Under the pieces are notes generated by a model, which was not told the origin of the DNA, ran no database searches, and saw only the letters and a list, made by a program, of their open reading frames with translations. The translations under genes were made by a program, and so were the position numbers. Positions 56,173 through 64,000 of a stretch of DNA of 64,000 bases are shown here, piece after piece. Origin of the DNA: Wyeomyia smithii (lineage: Eukaryota > Arthropoda > Insecta > Diptera > Culicidae). Location: positions 227,945,916 through 228,009,915 of the forward strand of contig NC_073695.1 in assembly GCF_029784165.1 (NCBI RefSeq). The letters are read 5' to 3'. How positions within the stretch are numbered: position 1 is the first letter of the stretch; each line of letters begins with the position of its first letter.

Positions 56173-56735
56173 ATATTAGGGGCCTATAACTTATAGGCAC
56201 CTTAATCTTCAATTATTGACGTGGAACTATGTTTGTCTTTAGCCTACCACGAAGCGGTGTAAATTGAAAATCTATTAGCAGAAAGGAGAGAAATTTGCCC
56301 CTTTCTCAATGCTTATTAGTCAATTTGTTTCCAATCGATTTTCTTCATTCTTGCTGCAATCGATTGGAAAATTATACACGCATCTGCCATTGTAGTTTCA
56401 AACATTTGAAGCCTTGTTGAATCGAAAATAATGTCCTTCAATTGGTCGCACGCTGGCAATCGACAGAATAATATATCTAGCTAGCCGTAGCGTAGCAGAT
56501 TGCGACAGTAGCAGCAGCAGGTTTCGCAAGTATCAGCTGGCATTCCGAATTTGCTTCCGGCTTAAACAAATCGTTTGCCGATTGGTCACTTATCTCTTGC
56601 TAGCTCGCTATAAATGATGGAAGTACGAAAATTAACCACTCATTTTGTTTTGCGGCCGTACTGCACTGCTCGATGCTTAGACCGCGTCGCATTTTCAAAT
56701 GCTAGCAGTGTTTCCAACACTGACTGGATTCAATA
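56173..56735. other. Dispersed repeat-containing DNA
   Basis: The block from about 56495 to 56580 (AGCAGCAGCAGG, then ATCAGCTGGCATTCCGAATT, GCTTCCGGCTTAAAC) recurs at 61120-61200. The surrounding sequence is unrecognised. Confidence 0.5.
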
Positions 56736-57030
56736 CAGTGCTTTATTGCTTTTATCAACAGTCGTTTTTATCACTACTCGCCAAATTCACGCTCGATTTT
56801 CTCACGACTTTTTTACGTTTTATTACGCTTTTAAAAAAAACTTGCGTTTTATTACGCTTTAAAAAAAAATAATGTACTTCAAGTTGCAGAAAATGTGTTC
56901 GAATCATCATTTTCATTTGTGCCTTATGTCCTTGCATGTGTATAGTTTTATAAACTCAATTGATCAATTTTCTGAGGCAACCAAGTGTCATATCTGTTAC
57001 CAATAGTTTGTGTCATAATTTTGAGAAAAA

Positions 57031-57120
57031 TGAACCGTGACGTACGTATTTCATTGACTTTAAAGCAAAAATTACGTATTTTTCGAGCAGTTGAGAAAAA
57101 AGATTTGTTAACAACTTGAA
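57031..57120 (+). pseudogene. CENP-B/pogo-type helix-turn-helix remnant
   Basis: The plus strand begins MNRDVRISLTLKQKLRIFRA, then VEKKDLLTT and a stop. The pattern LTLxxKLxIxxxVE resembles the start of the N-terminal DNA-binding domain of pogo/CENP-B proteins. That fits the TA-flanked CAG ends of the element. Sequence after the stop is too decayed to extend the match. Confidence 0.45.
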
Positions 57121-57340
57121 AATCCCTACAGTTCGGTCCTCATAGAGCGTGGTTTTAAAAATTATAAAATCTATCGGTTCCACAATTTCACATAAACAAG
57201 CATTAGACTCTGCTAAAGAATGAGCAGTACAAATCATATTGATATTGCATGCATAATAGCCGTGAGAAAGTCCGCGATAATTTAATGGAGAAAAATATCA
57301 AAAACTAACCTTTTCTTGTTTATTCATTGGTATCTTGAAC

Positions 57341-57760
57341 CACGCTATGTTTAAAGGTTTTTATACAAAGTCAATGTACCTAAAATGTTTCTCCGTAGGA
57401 TCATAGTTTTAGCCCTCTAGTTTCAAAATATGAACACCTGAAAATATTTCATCGGTGAAAATTTGTTTTTTCCTCGATTTTTCATTTTATATTTAGCAAA
57501 ATCACACATTCTGATTTTTAAAAAAAATCTAGGAACAAGGTATCCAAAATCTGAATACAACATTTTTTTCCGCTTAAAATTACTGAAATTTTCGTGTAAA
57601 AACATCTTTTCTACATTAATCCAGCTTAAAATGAGATCAAAAACACTTCATTTAGTTATGTTTATTCTTCATCTTTTTCGGCTCAATATTGAAAACCAAG
57701 TCTTCCGATGCGCATAAATGTTATTTAGTGTGCGTAGCAATTGCCATGGTGATAAAACAA
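57341..57760 (+). repeat. Long inverted repeat, left arm
   Basis: This arm is the reverse complement of 59385-59806, with roughly one difference per 10 to 20 bases. Shared blocks include CACGCTATGTTTAAAG, AAAGTCAATGTACCTAAAAT, CAAGTCTTCCGATGCGCATA and GTGTGCGTAGCAATTGCCAT. The spacer is about 1.6 kb and contains the nested elements. Confidence 0.85.
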
Positions 57761-57822
57761 TTTGAAAAAAAAAATTCAACTTCATATTAGGCTTTTCACT
57801 CAGTTAAATAGCAATACTCAAA

Positions 57823-57948
57823 ATGCATGGTCACGAAGAAAATCGCGAAAAAGTGTGCATTTTGTGCTTCAAAACGGCCAAACAACTTGAACGCGTTGAT
57901 CAAAGTCTGAAGCAGGTCATACAAAAACTTTTCAACAAATTATACTAA
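57823..57948 (+). CDS. 41-residue ORF with CxxC motif, part of a transposon protein
   Basis: The ORF starts MHGHEENREKVCILCFKTAK and ends with a leucine- and lysine-rich segment. The CILC pair after a basic stretch resembles the start of a zinc-finger-like protein. It is probably the broken 5' part of the same gene as the ORF at 58128-58334. The gene family is not identified. It is too short to be a complete transposase. Confidence 0.35.
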   Translation: MHGHEENREKVCILCFKTAKQLERVDQSLKQVIQKLFNKLY

Positions 57949-58127
57949 AATTATATAATCTATTTTAAAGTATTTTGTGGCAGTTGCTACGATATGGGGT
58001 ACAGGTTTTCTAAAGGTAACTTCATGATAATTAACTATCTTGAATTTTGTTTATTTATAAATTCTCGTTAGGTTTGTCCTTCAAACATATGACGGACACC
58101 AAAATTTCACATCCCGAAATTTCATGA

Positions 58128-58334
58128 GCCAGAGTTTGCAAGCGATCACATGAAGGCCTTGCGAAATATTCAGAGCAAACGCCCGAAGCTTTCCACGAGA
58201 AAATTTATGAAATGCAAGAAAACCATTTAAACTACAAACCTAAAATATGTGCTGCTGTTTCAGGATACGACATTAATCACATTCTTAAGTTCATTTTTTT
58301 TGCTGTATCAAATATTTCAGCTTCTATCATTTAA
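58128..58334 (+). pseudogene. Unidentified transposon-type ORF remnant
   Basis: An open frame of 68 codons, without its own start, reads RSHEGLAKYSEQTPEAFHEK, then IYEMQENHLNYKPKICAAVS and GYDINHILKF before a stop. The GLAKYSEQTPEAFH segment looks conserved-protein-like (E-G-L-x-K-Y-S-E-Q) and resembles, from memory, proteins on transposons in other invertebrates. I cannot name the family. It ends 20 bases before the nested TA element. Confidence 0.4.
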
Positions 58335-58388
58335 TGTGTGGGCTATTACTATTACAGTCAAACCTGTTTTTGTGCGAGGGATAGAAAC

Positions 58389-58758
58389 TAGTGCTGGGAC
58401 TATCCGGATTAAAATATCCGGATATCCGACAAATATCCAAAATCCGGGTCAACCGGATATCCGGATATTATCCGACAGGATATCCGGATTTTCGGATGGC
58501 CGGATATCCGGATATTGTATCCGAACATAGTTTATTGAGAAATTATGTAAATAATTACTTACGAGGGGATGGGGGATTGTGGAAAAAGCCATTTTTCTCG
58601 TTACATTTCATTCAAACGGGCTTAAAAGACAGAAAAAAATCTATTCGATTATCCGTATCCGGATATTCGGACATCCGAATAATATTCGTTTACACATCTG
58701 TGATCCGAGTTTCGGATAACTGGATAACGAATATATCCGGGTAAAAGTCCCAGCACTA
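58389..58758. mobile_element. hAT-type MITE rich in CCGGATAT, 8-bp target duplication
   Basis: The ends TAGTGCTGGGAC and, inverted, TTAGTGCTGGGAC- like sequence flank a 370-bp interior packed with ATCCGGATATCC motifs. A perfect 8-bp duplication, ATAGAAAC, lies at 58381-58388 and 58759-58766, which is diagnostic of hAT-type transposition. The interior carries no transposase; both ORFs across it read repeated GYPDI/SGYP from the CCGGATAT units. Confidence 0.93.
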
Positions 58759-59130
58759 ATAGAAACCGCACAAAAAAATCATTTGAAACTTTACAATAAA
58801 TCAATGTTTCTGCAACATTATGAAAAAATCATTTTTTATGCGATGGATAGGGACCACATAAAAAAATCTCATTTAAAAACAAACTCGAAATGTGATGATT
58901 CTGATTCTGAATATCTATGAGAACATATTTTAGAACATCTTATTGATTAACGTAACTTTTTTAAGCATAATAATTTTTCCAACCGCTGTACTTCGTAGGC
59001 TAACAATATAGGGTTTTTCCTACGTAAAACTGGCTCAAATAGCAAATTGCTGACGCAGTGCTCATGTAATGCGTTCAAATTCATTTCAAGGATCGGAAAA
59101 AATCGTATCGGATGTGGTCCTTTTTCATAT

Positions 59131-59205
59131 ACCGCACAAAAAAAATCGCACAAAAACAGTCGCACAAATGAAAAAACCGCATATAAAAAGTCGCACAAAA
59201 ACAGG
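59131..59205. repeat. Imperfect CGCACAAAAA tandem repeat
   Basis: Four to five imperfect copies of CGCACAAAAA or CGCATATAAAAA occur with spacing of 10 to 18 bases, next to the right end of the nested TA element. Confidence 0.7.
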
Positions 59206-59384
59206 ATTAACTGCAAAGGTTTTTAAATGTAATGAAGGATAAAACTGATCTAGTTGGGTAAATAATGTTTTTAATTACAAGCTACATATCTGAAAAGGAC
59301 TAACTATTCACCACATTATAAATAACCATCTTTAAATGTAATAATACAAACACTTGCTTACTTTGATGATGAAAAATCTTCAAA

Positions 59385-59806
59385 TCGTTTTATCATCATG
59401 GCAATTGCTACGCACACTAAATAACATTTATGCGCATCGGAAGACTTGGTTTTCAATATTGAGCCGTAAAAGATGAAGAATAAACATTACTAAATGAAGT
59501 GTTTTTGATCTCATTTTAAGCTGGATAAACGTAGAAAGAATGTTTTTACACAAAAATTTCAGTAATTTTAAGCTGAAAAAAATGTGGCATTCTGATTTTG
59601 GATACCTTATTCCTAGATTTTTTTAAAAATCAGAACATGCAATTTTGTTAAATATGAAATGAAAAATCGAGGAAAAAAACAAATTTTCACCGATGAATTA
59701 TTTTCAGGTATTCATATTTTGAAACAAGAGGGCTGAAACTATGACCCTACGGAGACACATTTTAGGTACATTGACTTTGTATAATAACCTTCTTTAAACA
59801 TAGCGT
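59385..59806 (-). repeat. Long inverted repeat, right arm
   Basis: Reverse complement of 57341-57760. It lies about 160 bases inside the right terminal repeat of the pogo-like element, whereas the left arm is 600 bases inside the left end. The structure is therefore asymmetric. Confidence 0.85.
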
Positions 59807-59965
59807 GTGAACTTATATTCCATTCAACTATGCAAGTGCATCATTTTACTCAAAATACCATAAATTTCAATTGAATCCAACACAAAAAGTTCAATTTTTA
59901 TCATTTCGCTAAATTCACGGTTTCGCCAAATTTATTTTGACCGTGATAAAATCGAAAAAGCACTG

Positions 59966-60599
59966 TATTGAGAATAGGTTTTGTTTCAAAAATTTGGTAG
60001 TAGACTTAAATAGAAACATCACCCTTTCTTAATATTCTACCATTCTACTAAGACGCTTAAAAAAGTTATTTGACTGACTGGTTCTCAAACACCAAGATCT
60101 TGATCAGCTAAAACACTGCCCAAGACTTTGCGGTAACAATTGAAATATCTTTAAAATACTAAACCTGTTAAAATTGAGTTGAAAATTGTTTACATTCAAC
60201 CAATCACAGGCCCGCTTCCCCTTCACTCGCTTTCGGATGGTTGCTGGCTTATTATAAATAGAAAATTTGTGAAAATTATTACTCATTTCGTTCAGGTAGC
60301 CGTTGCGATGTGTACTTCTGTTTAATTAGACCGCATCACATATTGCAGCGGTAACAGCGGTTCTGTTATCATTTTCATATGCTTTTTTATCTTATTACCA
60401 CTGAATGGTTTTTGAACACAGATTTCTTTAAGTATTAAGCACAATGCTCTCGAGTTGCGATGGCCATTAATATTGCGCATCTGTAGCAGAAAATGATTAC
60501 AGTTTCGATTTGATAAACCATTTTCGTTACGTGGCCTGAATAACCATTTTTCTTAACCCTCCGTTCAGTCTGCATTTGCGTCATAGGCACTAACCCTCA
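59966..60599. other. Unannotated DNA
   Basis: No gene or element was recognised. It holds short runs of the AT-rich background only. Confidence 0.45.
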
Positions 60600-60850
60600 T
60601 ATTTTGTTTTCAGACGTTACATCCTTTTTAATGAAGTGTTGTGTATTTTTTAAAACAGATTCAGCATTGCAGGACGTTCAGAACTTTTCTGTTCTAAATC
60701 GGATTAGTTTTGTATATACCGCTAGTTATAAACAGTATCATCGAGTTGTGTGGACATTACACTACTGCGCATTTGCAGCAGGCCCAAATCACAGTTGCAT
60801 TTTAATAAAAATTATACATTACCCGAATAATATAATTCAAATTTAATTCA
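60600..60850. repeat. Dispersed repeat (ACGTTACATCCTTTT), copy 2
   Basis: Homologous to 52490-52720: GACGTTACATCCTTTTTAAT, CTTTTCTGTTCTAAATCG, TATATACCG and ACTACTGCGCATTTGCAGCA occur in the same order. The 80-codon plus ORF here is repeat sequence without a domain. Confidence 0.6.
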
Positions 60851-61613
60851 GTAATCACATAAATGCATCATAGTCCCCCGTCTACCATGCGATCGTGTCT
60901 TGGATACCACCCTCTATTTCTACCGCTGGTTACAAAAATTATATGCGAATTATGGAATCTTTCGTCTAAGAAAGATGAAAAATGTGGTGGAACTTAACAA
61001 AACAGGTGGAGCCTATTTTAGAGCACTCTTCGGCTATAAAAGAGTGTTCCTGATTGAATTGGCTACATTCTTTTGACGGAAGGAGAGACGGACGGACTGT
61101 CCAAAATTAATAGTAGCTTAGCGGGTTATGGCAGTAGCAGCAGCGGGTAGCACCAGTATCAGCTGGCATTCCGAATTTGCTTTCGGCTTGAACAATTCAC
61201 TTGCCCCGATTTGTCTTAGCAGCAGCGCGGTTCTTCTCAATGTGTGTTGTCAGAATGCCCTTATTTTTCCATTGTCGGTTCAACACAAAGGTTTCAATTA
61301 GCATCAAAGATCTCGAGAGCTAGACTTTGGAAGTAAATACTTTCTCATTCTGTTTAGTCAGCGATATCGTATTTTTATGTGCCAAATAAAAGCCGATAGC
61401 ACTCCAATAGCCACGAGAAGTACAGGGATTAAAGCAATTGTGACGATAGGGGATATTGCTTAGTTGAAATACGGGCTGGGAAAAGTACTGAATTTTCAGT
61501 TTACAAAATAATGGTTTTAACTTGAACTTGTCTAGGGTAAGTCACATTAAGTCAAGAATGGTTTGGTTTTAATTTTTTTTTTCATCTTAATAATCCATGT
61601 TTCGTTAAATAGC
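60851..61613. other. Unannotated DNA with a dispersed repeat block
   Basis: The section 61120-61200 repeats 56500-56580 (ATCAGCTGGCATTCCGAATT). Otherwise nothing was recognised. Confidence 0.45.
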
Positions 61614-61815
61614 CGAATATTCGGCCGAATATTCGGTTCAACGGACCGAAAAGAAAATGATGATTAAATGAGAAAAATTAATAACCAAATTACTCATGAA
61701 TTAGAGTGGATTACCCTAGACAACGCCTAGTTTAAATCATTATTCGATATTCCGAATATTCGGTAATTTTCAAAAATAACTTTTCCGCAGCCCCATTATT
61801 CGGTGCATCTCTAGT
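61614..61815. mobile_element. Probable hAT-like MITE fragment with CCGAATATTCGG motifs
   Basis: The right end reads ATTCGGTGCATCTCTAG, the reverse of CTAGAGATGCACCGAAT, a typical hAT-like terminus. The interior has several CGAATATTCGG palindromes (61614-61640, 61765-61775). A matching left terminus and 8-bp duplication were not found, so the copy may be truncated. Confidence 0.5.
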
Positions 61816-62154
61816 TGATAGATACGGAACTTTTCACAATCACGTTAAGGATCACCACAGCCATATATTTCGTACTCCAGCACGGCACAAAACGTGCAAA
61901 GTATTGTATTATTCTTATAAGTAGACTCCCAGCGTTTTTTTTTTTTTTTTCTTCAATTGAGAGTTTCTTTATTTGAGCAAGCAATAGTAGATTTTATGCA
62001 TTTGTTGATAGTGTGCGTAGTTTTACGTCGGTTATACGGTCATGTCTTGGATACAACCTCCTACTTTTTCCAGTTTGAGCCCTAACGCAATTTTTTCCGC
62101 TTTTGTTGACAAACTGTCAACACAGGTTGGCCCAAATTTTCAACCGTTCCTGTG
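61816..62154. other. Unannotated DNA
   Basis: Contains a T15 run near 61936-61950. No gene was recognised. Confidence 0.45.
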
Positions 62155-62280
62155 AATTTCAGTTCCCTTTGCCAGGTCTGAAGTGCGTCTAAAAGCCGCA
62201 GAATAACCACTCGTCGAGTTTGTCGCCTCTGAAGACTTTACGCACTTCCGAGTTTGTCGACCAGTGTTATTTAAATAAAT
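62155..62280. repeat. Dispersed repeat related to the 55780 MITE
   Basis: GTGCGTCTAAAAGCCGCAGAATAA and GACTTTACGCACTTCC-like blocks are shared with 55780-55943. The end sequences have diverged, so the terminal repeats are not clear. Confidence 0.5.
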
Positions 62281-62784
62281 CTTCGTGAAAGTGAACATAA
62301 CCATAACTTCTGAATTATTCATCTAATTGTATTGCTGTGAAAAAATAAATTGTGTTTTATTGATCATATATTTTAATGAATCTACGCTTGCTGCTTTTTC
62401 GTTGAAAAACTATAAATTGCCAAAATTTATTTGTGAATATCTCGAAAACGGATGCCTTCATGGAGTTAGTCGCTAAGAGCTTTATGATTTAACATTACTT
62501 CTAGAATCATATTGCATCATTGGAGTTGAATAAACTCTTTAGTGCCCAATGCCGCCATTTGGCTGGCTTCAGTCGAAGCTCTGAAAAGCTTCAATAAATA
62601 CTTGAAAAGTGTTTATAATTATTCATAGTGATTTCACCGAAGCCCGTCTAGAAATTAACTTGGGCACTAGAAAGTTATTTTAAAAAGTTCAAGTTAAAAA
62701 AAATCTTGAAACTTAGCTTTAAAGTAAAAATTTGCCTTACAATTCTCCATCTATAATTTTTCACCAAAAGTTTTGGAATTATGA
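62281..62784. other. Unannotated AT-rich DNA
   Basis: No ORF or repeat ends were recognised. Confidence 0.45.
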
Positions 62785-63010
62785 CAAGTTTCAAGAAAAA
62801 AATCACAGAAGGGTTGTGTGCAAAGCCACGACCGCAAGGTTGAAGTAGAATACATTTACAAGAAAGATAACCCGGCTGCTTGCGTGTCAATCATTTCTAA
62901 ATCGGATTTGTTTCGTATATACCGCTTGTTAAGCATAGTATCAACAAATCGTAATAAACATCATACTGCTGTGCATTTGCAGCAGCATTAAGCCTCAGTT
63001 GCAGTTTATT
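62785..63010. repeat. Dispersed repeats (two families abutting)
   Basis: 62785-62900 matches 45713-45800 (AAAGCCACGACCGCAAG to GCTTGCGTGTCA). 62900-63010 matches the later part of the 52490/60600 family (TTTCGTATATACCG, CTGTGCATTTGCAGC). The two families meet directly. Confidence 0.6.
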
Positions 63011-64000
63011 AATAACCATTTATTATGCTCTTCCAAATACATTTAGTAGCCTTGAAAAAGGGCGATTGCTGCAATTGCAACTTTCATTCAACTATTGCAT
63101 AAATGCTTCATGGTCAGATATACCAGCTGCAACTACTACGCTATCCACAGCCATGCCACAGTGGTGGCCGCTATACGCTACCATTGGTATCCGCTGCCCC
63201 TGCATCAGCTGGCCTAGCTGCTATCGTTGCTGAGATCCGCTGCAACTGGTGCGCTATCCATTGCTATGCACAGTGGGGAATCGCTGGCCATCAGCCAAAA
63301 AAATTTTTTTTTCGTTAGCTGTTTCATAATATTTTTCCTTTATTGCTATAACATTCAAGTGTCTAAATCCAAAATTTGGGCGCAATATCATGAAATCTGA
63401 ATTTTTTATGACTTTTCAAAGCTTGGCGAACTGACGTTTTTTTGTCTTTTTTTTTTTTTTTGAAAAAAGTACATTACTTTGAAACGCTCTGTAGCTTCAA
63501 GGATAGCTTGGATTTTTTTGACGTCAAAGGAAAAGTTGTTGTAAATATTGTGCAAAACAAACCCTTTTCATTAGATATTGTAAAATTTGGTTATAGTAGG
63601 CCTGACACTAAAAAAAATTTAAAAAAACCTGATTTTTGGTAGAAAAGTAGCTTAAAAGTTTAGTTGCCGCAGTTTGCCACGGTTGTGACTACATTCAAAA
63701 TTTAGGTAAAACAAAGAACAGTCGTCGCACTCCACACCTTTTCGTATTCATTAAGAACGTTGTGTCATTCCAGTGTCTTGGTTTTCAAATTCATAAATTT
63801 GTTGAATTTTATTATGGAGCCTTCAATTTCAGCGGCACCACCTAGTTCACTGACTAGTAAGTTGTCAAGTCATGGTGTTATACATGTATTTGAATGTCCT
63901 CTTTCAACCATAGAACCCTGATTAGGAAGATAACATATATATGAAACAATGAAACATCGAAAATCACTAGAAGAAATGAAAATTGCAGCGAAAGACATTT
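63011..64000. other. Unannotated DNA to the window end
   Basis: A balanced stretch with CGCTATCC/GCTATCG-type reiterated words lies at 63120-63300. The rest is AT-rich, with T and A runs near 63440-63460 and 63610-63625. Short ORFs have no recognisable domain. Confidence 0.4.

Larger units (their letters stand above)
58355..59213. mobile_element. Nested TA element with CAGTNAANCCTGTTTTTGTG ends
   Basis: The left CAGTCAAACCTGTTTTTGTG and the reverse-complemented right CAGTTAATCCTGTTTTTGTG are inverted repeats, continuing into CGA. TA is present on the left (58353-58354); the right reads CA, so one target site has mutated. Near the right end, CGCACAAAAA-like units repeat (59131-59200). No transposase is recognisable inside. 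A hAT MITE is inserted 34 bases from its left end. Confidence 0.7.
56736..59965. mobile_element. 3.2-kb pogo-like element hosting two nested elements
   Basis: The ends CAGTGCTTTATTGCTTTTAT (left) and CAGTGCTTTTTCGATTTTAT (right, reverse complement) are inverted repeats with TA on both sides (56734-56735, 59966-59967). Partial relatives lie at 20973-21213 (left end) and 50261-50605 (right end). Inside are a degenerate helix-turn-helix coding remnant near the left end, a pair of long inverted repeats (57341-57760 and 59385-59806), two more ORF remnants (57823-57948, 58128-58334), and a nested TA element (58355-59213) that itself contains a hAT MITE. Confidence 0.75.

Noticed and set aside
58249..58744. 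ORFs reading repeated GYPDI
   Set aside because: They translate the CCGGATAT repeats of the hAT MITE and are not proteins.

Overview
The window looks like a gene-poor, transposon-dense stretch of an insect nuclear genome. A culicine mosquito (Aedes-like) is most likely. That rests on the mix of elements: three tRNA-headed SINE families, jockey-like and RTE-like non-LTR retrotransposon debris, many TA-flanked MITEs, hAT MITEs with 8-bp target duplications, a TTAA-flanked element, and mariner/Tc1 transposase remnants, all in an AT-rich background. The species is inferred, not shown. No intact host protein gene, rRNA or ordinary tRNA gene could be supported. Nearly all coding signal is decayed transposon protein.

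Layout. 1-4.1 kb: AT-rich DNA with a degenerate TTTTGACA-type repeat and one hydrophobic ORF of unknown nature. 4.1-12.8 kb: several TA-flanked MITEs, two reverse-transcriptase (RT) fossils, and a SINE split by a 1.55-kb foldback element. 12.8-17.3 kb: largely unannotatable unique DNA. 17.3-22.4 kb: a hAT MITE, mariner and Tc1-like fossils, a TA element, a pogo-like end and an RTE-like RT fossil. 22.4-31.7 kb: the dominant feature, about 8.5 kb of tandem 11-bp repeat (AAGTCCAGTCC), with degenerate outlying units and a SINE on its left. 31.7-35.3 kb: unique DNA. 35.3-44.4 kb: a foldback nested in a TA element, inverted jockey-like fragments interleaved with an RTE-like fossil, two SINE copies, and two MITEs with GGGGTGA-type ends. 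44.4-48.3 kb: a SINE with a perfect 16-bp duplication, a TTAA element that splits an RT fossil, and a mariner-like fossil. 48.3-52.5 kb: mostly unique DNA plus one SINE. 52.8-54.7 kb: a Tc1-like element whose transposase gene is split by an L2/CR1-like retrotransposon. 55.8-60 kb: small MITEs and a 3.2-kb pogo-ended element holding a second TA element, which holds a hAT MITE. 60-64 kb: dispersed repeats and AT-rich DNA.

The sequence reads as a history of nested insertions rather than as a pathway. In several places the order of events can be read from target duplications or from ORFs that resume across an insertion. The satellite array is open in many frames only because its 11-bp unit contains no stop codon in any phase; its long ORFs are not genes. 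The most unusual objects are the 11-bp satellite with internal segmental duplications and the three-deep nest at 56.7-60.0 kb, whose host element carries ORF remnants I cannot assign to a named family.
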